Source of the DNA: Physcomitrium patens
Taxonomy: Eukaryota; Streptophyta; Bryopsida; Funariales; Funariaceae
Assembly: GCF_000002425.4 (NCBI RefSeq)
Contig: NC_037271.1
Coordinates: forward strand, 62,001 to 126,000
Reading direction: 5' to 3'
Length of the DNA: 64,000 nt
The notes under the pieces were generated by a model. It had not been told where the DNA came from, ran no database searches, and worked only from the letters and a program-made list of their open reading frames with translations. Positions 1-10,505 of this stretch are shown here, one piece after another; the first letter of the stretch is position 1, and every line of letters begins with the position of its first letter. A program made the translations under genes and the position numbers.

Positions 1-2
1 AG

Positions 3-128
3 GATCTATTTGTTACTTTGAAGCAATATTTAAAAGATCCAATGAAGACGAATACTAGGGCCTCATTGCTTATCGAATACTTCCTTGAGAAGGCACAGTC
101 AATTGGGGTCACAATCCATGGCTTCTAA
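3..128 (+). CDS. possible C-terminal end of a gene entering from the left
   Basis: A frame open from the window edge runs 41 codons to a TAA at 126-128 and ends in ...IEYFLEKAQSIGVTIHGF. The composition is protein-like (alternating hydrophobic and charged residues, no low complexity) and the codons look ordinary. Only the tail is visible, so neither the family nor the exon start can be given. It could equally be the last piece of a decayed coding relic of the kind seen elsewhere in the window. Confidence 0.3.
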   Translation, partial: DLFVTLKQYLKDPMKTNTRASLLIEYFLEKAQSIGVTIHGF

Positions 129-1098
129 ATTACTCAAGGAAATTATTTGAAGACGAAGTCGCTGCTTACAGAAGCGATATAATCCTCTGTACTCTTTGAT
201 TCTGTGTCTTCTTTGATTTGTGTTCTTTTTAGCTATGTATGATATTTTAGTAGGTACTTTATGCTCTTAATATCACTTAGAAGAAATACTATTTAAAAAA
301 AAAGAAAAATGGCTAGAATTTCTTGACATTATATTATTCGATTGAAGGAACAATTAGCACTTCAATCATTGGAATTCTCAGTTCTTCTCCTCTTTGGATT
401 ATCTCAGATGGTCTCCATGTCTAAGCGCAATTAACATTGCCCTCACCTTCTTATCATAAACTATTTTAAAATTGGATTAGAATTTTCAATTTTGGTTTAG
501 AAAGTGAGAAAAAATTACAAAAAAATAGTAAATTAATAATTATTGTACTATTTATGCATTTGAGCTTAGTTTTAGGCATATAGACAGTTCTTTTTATTGG
601 ACATGCCAACTATTAATTTGGACTTTCCACCGCTTGTTCTTTGATAAAGTCTTTGATAAATGGTGCATGGTTGAATACTTTGCAATGAATCCATACCACA
701 TTGATATAGTTGAGATAGTAAATAGGCTTTTATCTACTAGAATGTCTATGAGCCATAACATTAGCTCATAAATAAGTTTTAGGAAAATAGATGTAATATG
801 TAAAAGATTGGTATGTCAAAAGTTTTAGTTGAACATATATTCTACAAAAATAGATTAGTAGACTAGAGCCAAAAATTAAATAAAAAATTTAGACAAATTA
901 ACTTAAACTAGATTTGGTGCTATAAGATTATCATCAATGGAGGTTTTTTAAGGAAAAAATGGAGATTAATAGGATTTAAAAGGTTAAATAGAAAGTTGGT
1001 TATAAAGAAAGATAAATGAAGTATAATTTGAGTGGGAAAAGAAGAAGAAAGTTAAAAGTAGATGAAATACTAGGAGGTAGAAACTGGTGAATGAGAAA
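129..1098. other. AT-rich sequence, no gene seen
   Basis: Very AT-rich, with stop codons in all frames and no repeat or splice pattern I can defend. It could hold the 3' UTR of the gene ending at 128. Nothing else is seen. Confidence 0.5.
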
Positions 1099-3470
1099 TT
1101 TTAAGCTAAATTAATCCACCTTAGTTTTATTTTGTAGTCCCATGGCTAAATTCACTTATATATAAATATTAGATTTTAATTGATCCATTAACATATTTAA
1201 ATCCAAGCAATTCACTAAAATCTTAGCAATGGAGCTTACTCAATCTTACTTCTCTAAAACTTAATCTAATAAATCAGCCCTCATTCAATGGTTAATACAA
1301 CATCTTTAAGCCCTTCAACTCGGAACTTACAATGAATAACTGTGCACTACATTTTACAAGCTTTTCATAAACATAAAACTCACTCCAAATAGAAAATTAA
1401 TGCAAAAAATATGGATTCTTAAAGATGCAAGGTTTATTCATTCATCCATTTGTATTCATTCATCCATAGATATCCTACATTCACCCATCTCATAACTATC
1501 ATTCTTTCTTTCATCCATTGATTTTTCATCAAGTTTTTTCATCCAACTCATTAAGTTTCATTCATCCTATAACATTCAGTCATTCAAAGTTCATTCATCA
1601 AAATGTTCATTCAACCTTCAATCTCATCCATCCTATCCTTATCATCCCTCCATCATTTCTCTATGCTAACTATTATCCATTTATCTATAAATACATTCAT
1701 CCAACTTCTATCCTATTTGCAATTTATCTCCAACAATTAGAATTATATATCCAAACTTTAAAAATTCATAACTAATTCATTCCAATTTGGATTTGAACGT
1801 GCCATATACCATTGAAAAGTTGTATTGAAATAGAAGAAATAAATATCAAACCAAAATAATCAATTGACCTCTTTTTGGCAGCTACAATTAAACCATTGCC
1901 ATTGGTAAAACATCCAAAACTTGATGTCCAAACTTCAAAAATTCTTAATTTCTTCAATTCTTATCTAAATAAAAAAAATTAAAACGACCATAGAAATATA
2001 TTAAAATATTTATACTAGAAAAATCATTAACTATGATTATCGGCATATCTTGATCAGGCACCCTTGCTCCAAGGCAATTCATCAAAAAAACCTCCAAAAA
2101 TCCAAGCCAAATTTTGAAAATTCATAAGTAATTCAATTCTTACCCAAATCCACCGTGTAATGTAGATCTAAAAAGCTACTGTAGTCTTCTATAAGGAAAA
2201 AATATGAAATCATGTGTACCATCTTACCTCAGACTAGCAACCTCGATCCGATATACATAGGTAGTAACTTCACTTCAACTATACACTTAATCTTTGAAAA
2301 ATCACATCTAATTCATTCCTTCACCAAATCATATGTCTAAATGGCCTTAAAAAGCTACTTAAGCGATCTACAAAAAAAAATATGAAGTTAGAAGTAACCA
2401 CTTATCTTAAGATGGTAAATCAGATATAGTCATTGCCAACCGAATGAGCGCCTTAAAATCTCCTTCATCTTCACAAATTCATAACTTCTTGCTTATTTCT
2501 CCAAATCACAAACAAAAAATGGCTATAGAAAGCTAGAAAAAAGATATATAAGGAAAAAATATTGTGTATTATATTTTAAATTAAAATAGAGTCTTTCAGC
2601 CACAACAGCCGAGGAGGTTTTTCACCTGAGCTCCAAGACACAAAAAAACACTCTCTTTCTACATTCTAAGAGACTAAGAGAGAGGAAAAAACACTCGAAA
2701 TACATACATGTCCTAAGTGAGAGAGAAAGCTTCAAAAGGGGGCAGGAGAAAGAGAGGAAAGAGAAAAGGGAGGGGCGGCCAAAGCCGAGCCACCCCCTTG
2801 AAACTCTAGTTGCGAAGCCTCCAAAGTCAAAAAGAAAGAACCTCAAGGGGCCTCCTTCCCTAATAACTCATCCTAACTTACTTTTTAACCATATAAAGGG
2901 CTGGTCCTTCTTTCAAATCCCTTTTCACCCCTTTAATTTATTACAAGCCCAATTACTCATCTACCTACTATCCCATTTATTACCACTTGATGTATCTTCG
3001 TCCTCTGTTGCATTTTCCTGTAATTTGATCAAAAAGTAATCATCCTCTTCAACTTGATTTTGTAACCTTTTTCACCTTCTTTTCATATTTTTTTGATCTT
3101 CAAAATTGCCACCAACTCCTTCTTTGACAATTCAAAATTACTTCCACTAATACAAAATATTTCCTATTGATGACATCTTCGCTAAGCCAAAAAGCTAAAT
3201 TGATTTCTTTTTCTTTTTGTTTTATTTTTTTATATTTTTATAAAAACTAAAGTAACCATTAAGTTCCCTATAACTTTTTAAAAAATGCCATCTAAGTAAT
3301 AATTCAAACCAAGGATGGTTTGAATAGCTGACAATCTACTTCAAAAAATATTGAACTCTTAGAAAGACAATACACCCCAACTAGTAATTTCTAAGGCTAT
3401 CTTCATACTAATTTCCATTAACTAAGTTTTTTATTCTAACTAATATGTGAGTCCAAACTTTTGACTCATA
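1099..3470 (-). mobile_element. family X LTR-like non-coding element, copy 1
   Basis: Read on the minus strand, both ends match the element at 32867-34741. The block near 3410-3470 corresponds to the start of that copy (TGTGAG..., with a second CTCACA arm close by), and the block at 1099-1140 corresponds to its end (...CCACC...AGCTTA). In between are the same landmarks: a CATT/CATCC-rich stretch at 1430-1720, several loosely repeated leader-like blocks at 1750-2560, and a CT/GA-rich block with GGCCGCC at 2640-2800. There is no coding capacity. The length (about 2.4 kb against 1.9 kb) and the TG...TA ends suggest a solo LTR or a non-autonomous LTR element. No matching target duplication was found here, so the ends are approximate. 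Confidence 0.55.
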
Positions 3471-5225
3471 CACAACAATTACTATAATACAAATCATTAT
3501 TGGCAAACAAATATATGACACACACAATATACAATAACATTAAGAATATTATATACAACTAACCATAGGAGGTTGATGTAGTAGTGGTTTTTGATAAAAG
3601 GTGGCTTCCACGATGCTAATACTGGTGGCAGTGACTTCCTATCCTAGTAACTATTAAGGTGACCACATTAATTTTACTGAATACATTAGAATTCTTCATA
3701 GTATCTGTCGATTGTAGGTCTTACCAATGAATCATTTCCATTACCATTGACACCACCTACTTTCATCAAGAATTAAACAGTCCCAAATGAGTACTATCTA
3801 TACCACTAATATGTTGACTTTAGAATTAAAATGGTCACCTTAATTTTAATTCAGATTATCAATGTCATTACAATCTTTTTAAGTAAAGGTCAATGTAGAA
3901 GTACCTTTGGTGGCAGTTGTCTAAATAAAATTATTACATTTCTCATACAAAAAATAATGTAATAATCTTATTCATTCTCCACAATTTGAGGTCTTCTTGG
4001 AAGTAATATGGTGGCAATTCAATGGAAATTTTGACTCATCCATGAAGTTCTCCATCAATACTTTTCCATAAGGAGAAAGGATGGTCTCCATAACATGCTC
4101 CTAGTCATAATTTATCAATTAAAAGGATTACCTTATTTCTTTACAAATCAATCACATCAAATGGAAGGAAATCAAACAACTATTTCCAATAAATATGAAG
4201 TATCATTCAATAAAAATATAGCACATGGTATGTGTAAGTTGTCGTTTATCTAGACTTGAAATACCAAGCCTTCAAATGTGTATAGATAGGATCGTTCACA
4301 AAGAAAGATAGATTGTATGAATTGCTTGTATTGATGTCATAATTGGTCGCATTTATCATCTAATATTGCTCATTTCCATACTTATACTCTACCATTCTTC
4401 ACTCCATCCTCACTTTTGCTCTCACAATCACGAAGGTCTAATTTCCTTCACTTACAGCATCAATTCACTACACAATTGCTGCAACTCTTCACTAACTTCA
4501 ATGCTTATTTAATACAATTGGTAATTCAAACACAATTAAATTCTTTATTTCTTTCATAATAACTTCATTCACAATTCTTTCACATTCATTCAAATTCCAT
4601 CACACATCACAATGCAATAATCTCCAACTTTACTCTCTCAATTACTTCACGGATTGATTTTAATACCAATCTTTATATTCACAATATTTCAATTACAGTA
4701 CCAATATTCCACTCTTGCAATCCACAAATCTTCACAAACAAAATAATAAAAGCAAAAAAATAAAAGAAGAAGTACCAAGCTATCCCCGGCTCATAACTAT
4801 CTCAATTTGGCCCATAATCATACTTCCTCAACCTTCTTATCCTACCAAAAGTCAATTGGTGGTTATCAGATTCCAATGGTCACACTCTTCGATATCCTAA
4901 CTACTTAACTCCTAACTAAAACCTCAATTATTGTCCCAACTAGCTAATCACTCAACTAATTTATCAATTTATCACTAATTAGTCCATATATAACAACAAA
5001 ATTTATTTACACATTCTACAGTATGGTTATTATGGATTTTAGTACACCTTGTTACATGAATGATTATATTAATGTTGGTGAAGAATTTCAATCTAGATCC
5101 AATAATTGTCATCAAGAAATTAAAATCTTAGCAATTATTGGATGAAATCTAATTGGATGAATTATAACAAATCACATCTATAAAGATTTTAAAGAAAGGC
5201 CATACAAATGATGATACCAAGGAGC
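3471..5225. other. AT-rich intergenic sequence with a diffuse repeat
   Basis: No credible gene. Parts of about 4360-5040 resemble the 0.8-kb insertion at 42741-43529 in the same orientation (a C/T-rich run, then GTA[G/C]CACCAAGCT..., a GGCTC block and a GGCCC block). This suggests an old copy of that repeat family with unclear ends. Confidence 0.35.
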
Positions 5226-5550
5226 TGTTAGAGACATAGTCCTTAGAACCTTATAGAAACAAGTTTCTAAAACCTTCTAGAAGTAAGTGTCTCGAACCTT
5301 CTAGAAGCTTCATAGTTTGATGGAAGTTGCTAGAGAAGCTTCTTAGTTGATAGAAGTTACTTAAGAAGCTTCTTAGTTAGTAGAAATTGCTTGAGAAGCT
5401 TCCTAAATAGGAGTATATATTAGAATCGAGGCTGAAGAGTTCTTTAGTCTCGACAACACATCTCTTGGAGCTCTACCTCACCTCTCTGGTGTTGTTCTTA
5501 TACTCATTTGATTAATCTAGTTCTTGCCAGTTCTTCTTGAATTTCTTGAT
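5226..5550 (+). mobile_element. solo LTR of the heat-shock-element chromovirus family (left part)
   Basis: Starts TGTTAGAGACATAG, the plus-strand counterpart of the LTR end seen in elements B, D and F. It carries the family's GAAGCTTC/TTCTAGAA repeats, the TATA box at 5414-5420 and the following ATCGAGGCTGAAGAGTTC block. It breaks off around 5550, where gypsy element A begins; the last 24 bases continue at 14287-14310. The flanking pentamers GGAGC (5221-5225) and AGAGC (14311-14315) are a plausible target duplication with one change. No internal region of this family is attached, so it is a solo LTR formed before A inserted. Confidence 0.8.
5294..5420 (+). promoter_or_regulatory. heat-shock-element cluster and TATA box in the solo LTR
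   Basis: Positions 5294-5311 read GAA-nn-TTC-nn-GAA-nn-TTC without mismatch, a four-unit heat-shock element. Further GAAGCTTC two-unit sites follow before a TATATAT box at 5414-5420. Order and spacing (activator sites, then TATA about 100 bp downstream on the transcribed strand) match the U3 promoter of the family. Confidence 0.7.
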
Positions 5551-5565
5551 AGGGTACACCACTTA
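5551..5565 (-). other. primer-binding-site-like remnant outside the 3' LTR of element A
   Basis: GGGTACACCACTTA lies directly outside the left LTR of A. It matches 13 of 14 bases of GGGTTCACCACTTA, the sequence just inside the right (5') LTR at 12936-12949, which is the spacer plus primer-binding site. Such sequence should be absent beyond the U5 end of a 3' LTR. Confidence 0.6.
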
Positions 5566-6967
5566 TGTCGTATTACGTGCTTTCTTGCTCGAGAACGCAC
5601 CGGGCGTCTAGCTGTAGAAGGTAGTATGGAGATTCGCCGATAGTCAAGCAGTCTATCAGTTTTTGACTACTGGAATATAAACGACTGCAACAATGTACCG
5701 TAAATCTATACGGGTGCTCTTCGACTGCTTCTCGAAGTCCTTTTTGTCCCAGCCGGTAGGTCTCTAGACGTTACAGAGAACCCCATACAATTCAAACTGT
5801 TAACCTTCAATACTACTTTGTACTTACGATCTTGTATCCACTGACTGTCTTATTAGATTAACCCAATAAATTTCATTCACTCCGCATACTCAATCCTATA
5901 GACACCCTTTTAATCCTTCAATCACAGACATAACTCGATTTCATAAAACAGTCAAAAGTATTCAAACACACTTCATTTAAAAATCTCGATTCACCATTAC
6001 AACACTGACTTCAGCAGCGATTACCTCAGTCTTCCCCAAAACTCTACGAAGAAGAAAAATCCAAATCCTATGTCTTTCCTTCCCTGACCCAAAGCATGAA
6101 GCTCCTCTCTCTAATTCCCTTGATCTTCAAAAAACCCCCAATGAAAAACCGAACTGGTAACCTTGCAGAAGCTTGAAAAACTAGCTCCCCCCTCGATTTC
6201 CCTCAAAAGAAAATTATCCCCTCTTAAAACTATATCCCCCCTAACCTTATCCTCTGAATTTCTTCAATCTTCCGTCTTAGATCCGGAATTGGCTCCCACG
6301 TCAAGCTTGGATCCGAAATTGGCTCTCGCCGTCAAGCTTCCTCCTCCGTTTTTACCTTTAAGAAATCCATTTACCGAAAACAACGTTCCCTGAAACGGCA
6401 CAGAGAACAGGACAGCCTGAAACAGAATCGAATCCCGTAATCGGGACCACATTGAGTCGCCCGACCAATTCAGGTCTTATATTGGAAATGATACCCGTAG
6501 TAACTTGGATGTTCCCGTAATTGGGTCAAATTGGTCCTCGCGTCAGATTGACTAAGACCCGTAGTAAGACCTGGATTTCCCGTAACTAGGTCAAATTGGT
6601 CCTCGCGTCAGATTGGCTAAGACCCGTAGTAAGACCTGGATTTCCCGTAATTAGACTGCACTGCATTGACCGGCAAATTCAAGTCTCATATTGGATAAGA
6701 GGACCCGGATTGGATTATCGAAATTGGATCCAATTGGCTCCTCGAACCCGTCGTGTGAATTGGTCCTTCTCTTCCTGCTGACTCCCGTTATTGGAATCGA
6801 ATGGGGCATTTCAGTATGCCCCGGCTGATTGTAACATAGTCACTGAACCTGACCACTCAGTATTTGTCTTGGAGTTGGTCGATGTTCCCAATATTCAAGG
6901 TAACTGAATATTAATAAAATTCCCCTTTCTTTTTAATTTCACTGTATAATCGTGTTACAACACGACA
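5566..6967 (-). repeat. 3' LTR of element A (1402 bp)
   Basis: Collinear with 12950-14286 over its whole length. It is 65 bp longer because of one additional copy of a 65-bp tandem unit. Ends are TGTCGTATTACGTGC and CAACACGACA on the plus strand. Confidence 0.93.
6516..6645. repeat. two tandem 65-bp units inside the A LTR
   Basis: Units 6516-6580 and 6581-6645 each run from CGTAA[T/C]T[G/A]GGTC to CCTGGATTTCC. The partner LTR has one unit (around 13900-13965), while the LTR at the window end has two in reverse orientation (about 63100-63235). Copy-number change in this unit accounts exactly for the length difference between the two A LTRs. Confidence 0.85.
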
Positions 6968-6985
6968 TCCACCCCCTCTGAACCT
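6968..6985 (-). other. polypurine tract of element A
   Basis: On the minus strand the bases before the 3' LTR read ...CAGAGGGGGTGGA, a purine run abutting the LTR start, as expected for the plus-strand primer of a Ty3/gypsy element. Confidence 0.8.
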
Positions 6986-7029
6986 GTGCATCCTCCGATA
7001 TGCACCAATTTACCCAATCGCTGTTTGAT

Positions 7030-8778
7030 TCAGAATATATCTCCTACGTCTTTGTCTAGTTCGTCTTCGTCACCTTCATTATTCATATCACTTTCATCTT
7101 CTTGCTGCGGAATCTCTATACCTTCATTAAGGTCTTCAATATTCATCTCTGCGTGTCTTCGTTTAAATATTTTTACTCGCTTCCCTGCAATTGGTATTTT
7201 CAATTTTGTACCATCTAACTCCCGTAATGAGTAAGTCGCATTATCATGAACAGTTGTTACAACATATGGTCCAAACCAACGTTTTGAAAATTTCCGCAAA
7301 GTACTATGTTGATTATCCAGACTATTGTCATAAACAAGTACCCAGTCACCTTCCTCGATTGCTTTTGGTCTCAATCAATGTTGCTTATCGAATCATGCCT
7401 TGTTTTGTAACCTTGCTCTATTTAACCTTTCCAATGCTATCTGGACATCTTCCGTTCTTTGTTCCAATTGTCGAATCCTAATAGCCAGAAGTTCTTATCT
7501 TGTCAATCTAACTTCCCATGGTAGCATACTCCAAGTAAGTACCTTTTCTTCAATCGGCATAATTGGTTTTTGAACTGTCATAAGTTCTACTGGCATATAT
7601 CCTGTCACCGAACTATATGTTGTTCGATCAGCCCATAATGCAAATGACAAAAGCCGTGGCCACTCTTTAACCTTCCCATTACAAGCTTTAATCAATGCTT
7701 TCACAATCGGTGGGTGACCGCGTTCGCTTTTCGCATTCCCTTCCGGATTATAAGCAATAGTCAGCGATAGTTTAACTCCACATCTTTCAAAGAACTTACG
7801 AGCTTCTTGTGCATTTAATTCTCCACGATCTGCAGTGATTTTTTCTACGCACCCGTAACGGCAAATGACATCTTCAAGCAAAAACCTACAAATCCCCTCT
7901 GTAGATTTTGTCCTCAATGCTCTTCCTTCTACTTGATTTGATAAATCTTCATGAGCTAAAACCAAATATCTCATCTGCCATAATCCAACCGGCATAATAA
8001 CCAAATCAACAACCCATTTAAAATGAATAGCCAGAGGATACGTAGGATGAAGACCATCTCGATGTTGGATATTAGAATACGATTGACAGATTTCACATGA
8101 CTCTACAAATGAGAGCACATCTCGATACATATTTTTCCACCAATATCGTTCCTTGAGTTTAGCAAAAGTAGCCCAGATTCCTCTATGCCCTGCCCATAAA
8201 CTATCATGAAACTCCTTTAATAATTTTAGTTTTTCTTTCCTTTTGCCTATCACTCGTTGTGGCATCCCAATTCCTTTCTTCGGTCTCTTCCATAAGAATC
8301 CATCTCGAAGTAAAAATCCATATGTTTTTTTTCTTATTTGTTTGAATTTTTCTGTAGACCAATTCCCCTGCTTAGACAAGGTATTCAAATAATGACCAAT
8401 ATCCAATAATTCTCCTTCATAAGATTCTTCAAGAAATAGCTTGTCTTCTCTGTTGAGATTTGATATTGAATAGAATTTCAATCCGACATCATCAATGTCT
8501 TCAACCATTTCGTCCTCCCTCTCGTATCTTGCTCGAGATAGCATGTCTGCTACGAAATTGTCCTTTCCAGTGATATGCTTAAATTCTGGATTTAGTGACT
8601 TAATATAAGCAATCCATCTCAACATTGCAATATTTGGCGTTGAACAGTTAATAATCATTCCAAGCAATGGCAAGCAATCTGTTTCAATTACTACTACTGC
8701 CCCAATCAAATAGTCCTTTTCAGCTTTCATAGCCGAAACGACTCTCCAAAGTTCTCTTTTGACTTGCGAATATGCACG
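7030..8778 (-). pseudogene. integrase region of element A
   Basis: Continues the reverse transcriptase frame after a nonsense codon at 8779-8781. RNase H residues (VVVIETDCLPLLGM) come first, then the integrase zinc-binding part (HDSLWAGHRG ... CEIC, an H-H-C-C arrangement). The core follows with its first Asp (WVVDLVIMP), second Asp (TADRGE) and Glu (NPEGNAKSERG), and then a C-terminal part ending in an acidic tail at 7030. Two further in-frame stops, near 7495 and 7375, interrupt it; the latter is TGA and fits a former CGA. No chromodomain follows. The normal role would be insertion of the cDNA into host DNA. With the stops this copy cannot make the full protein unless they are read through. 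Confidence 0.88.
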
Positions 8779-10495
8779 CTAACGAATACTTAAAACTTTA
8801 GCCCCAAATCGAACTGCAAATCTACTCCCATTCGAATCATCTTGACCCACCGCCCATCCAACGGCAATTGGACTAGCGTCTACAGTAAGAATCACTGGTC
8901 TATTGCACTTATAATCAACCTTCCTCAATATTGGAGGTGACATCAATAATTTCTTCAATCTTTGCATTGCCTGAATATGCCTTTCTTTCCATTCAAATCG
9001 GTAACCCTTGCGTAACAGTTCATATAATGGATCTGCTATGTGAGCAAAATGAGGGATCCAGATTCGATAAAATACACATGCACCCAAAAACCTGCGAACC
9101 TCTGTTAAAGAACCACAATCCTCTTTCATCCTTCCAATTGCATCAACTTTAGTCGGATCTGGTTTTCTTCCGTAAGATCCGCATAAATGTCCAACAATTA
9201 CAACCTCTCGCACTCCAAATACGGACTTCATACCCGATAATGTAAGATGAACTTCTCCAAGCCGAGTTAAAATCTTTTCACAATCTTGTATATGATCAAC
9301 AACATATCTGCGACACCCCCTCGTATCTAAAGTTTCATCCTTGTCTCCTTCTCTGCACCCCTTTATAGGAACATCATCCAGAAAAGGCATAGTCTTTTCC
9401 AGGATAAAATCTCTCAATACCTTATTCATCCCATTCATCATATGCGCAACTGAGTTGGTCGCACCTTGAGGAAGAGTGCACATTCTAACCAATCCAAGCG
9501 GTGTCCTCATCGTTGTCATATCTCTACTTCCTTCGGCAAGTTGAAATTGATCATAACCTGAATACAAATCACCCATTGAATAGATCGCCCTTCCAGCAAA
9601 CGCCTCAGCAAATTCATCCACAATAGGTCCAATTCCTGCATTCCTAACAGTTACAGCATTCACCGGCTGCATATCTTGAATAAACCGCAGTGACCCATTC
9701 TTCTTAGGTACCGTAAACCATCGACTAGAATACGGCGCAAATGAAGGTTCTAATATTTTCATCTTTATCTTTTCTTTCAATAGTTCCACCAATTTAGTTA
9801 AATGTGCCCTCGGTACTGGAATCGGTCTTAGATTCCAAGGTACATGCGGTACAGTGAAGATAACCATAGATGTTATAATATTTGGATCCACACACCCAAT
9901 TTCATGAGATTCAAAGGCAAACGATCTACCTTGTTTAGCCAACATCTTTTCGAAGCAAGTAATTTCCTTCGGCAATAAAGAACCATCAGAACCAATCTTC
10001 AATTCTTCAAAAGTCTCTTTAGTAAATTGATGTCCAATACTCATTGGATCTCTTAAACTTGGTTCTTTTGATGCTTCTCCCATTTTTTCTTTAGAATCCT
10101 TTGGTAATGGTCCGGCAACAGGCTTTATCTTCTTATCTGCCGTTTTATATCTTGTCTCTACTATGACTTCTGGTGCTTGAAAAGATTCAAGCATGGTATA
10201 AACTTCTCTCGAATGAATCTCAACAATCTTATCATTATCCCCTAACCCAATAGATGTAATCAATTCCAATGAATCTTCCAGCCCATTTTCTTCATAAACA
10301 CCCAAAATCCTCTCATCATCTTACAATGTACCTATCTTGCGTAACTGTCCTTCAATATCATATAATCTTTTTCTTTCTTTCCTTTTAAAATCATCAACTT
10401 TCTTATACATAATATTTCCATTCTCCAATATACCAATAAAACTCGCATCAAAGGCACCTTCATCTCGCGAGAGTACCTCCTCTTTTGTACCTCCA
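8779..10495 (-). pseudogene. reverse transcriptase/RNase H region of element A
   Basis: The main open part is 8779-10305 (508 codons), and the same frame can be followed upstream to about 10495 across a stop at 10321-10323. It shows GDLYSGYDQFQLAEGSRD, LPQGATNSVAHMMN, and the catalytic box written FLDDVPIKG instead of the usual YLDDIL of plant gypsy elements. The connection domain (GRKPDPTKVDAI ... FLGACVFYR) and the RNase H start (VILTVDASP) follow. It ends at a TAG where element C has a glutamine codon, so the stop is probably a C-to-T change. The frame lies in -1 relative to the upstream gag-protease frame. The FLDD variant marks a lineage distinct from the chromoviruses in this window. 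Confidence 0.9.
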
Positions 10496-10505
10496 TAATC
10501 TTGCT

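Noticed and set aside
6163..6781. Recurrent small frames in the A LTRs (also 13547-14100 and 63372-63653)
   Set aside because: Repeated only because the LTR is repeated; proline/leucine-rich with no sign of coding constraint, and located in LTR sequence.
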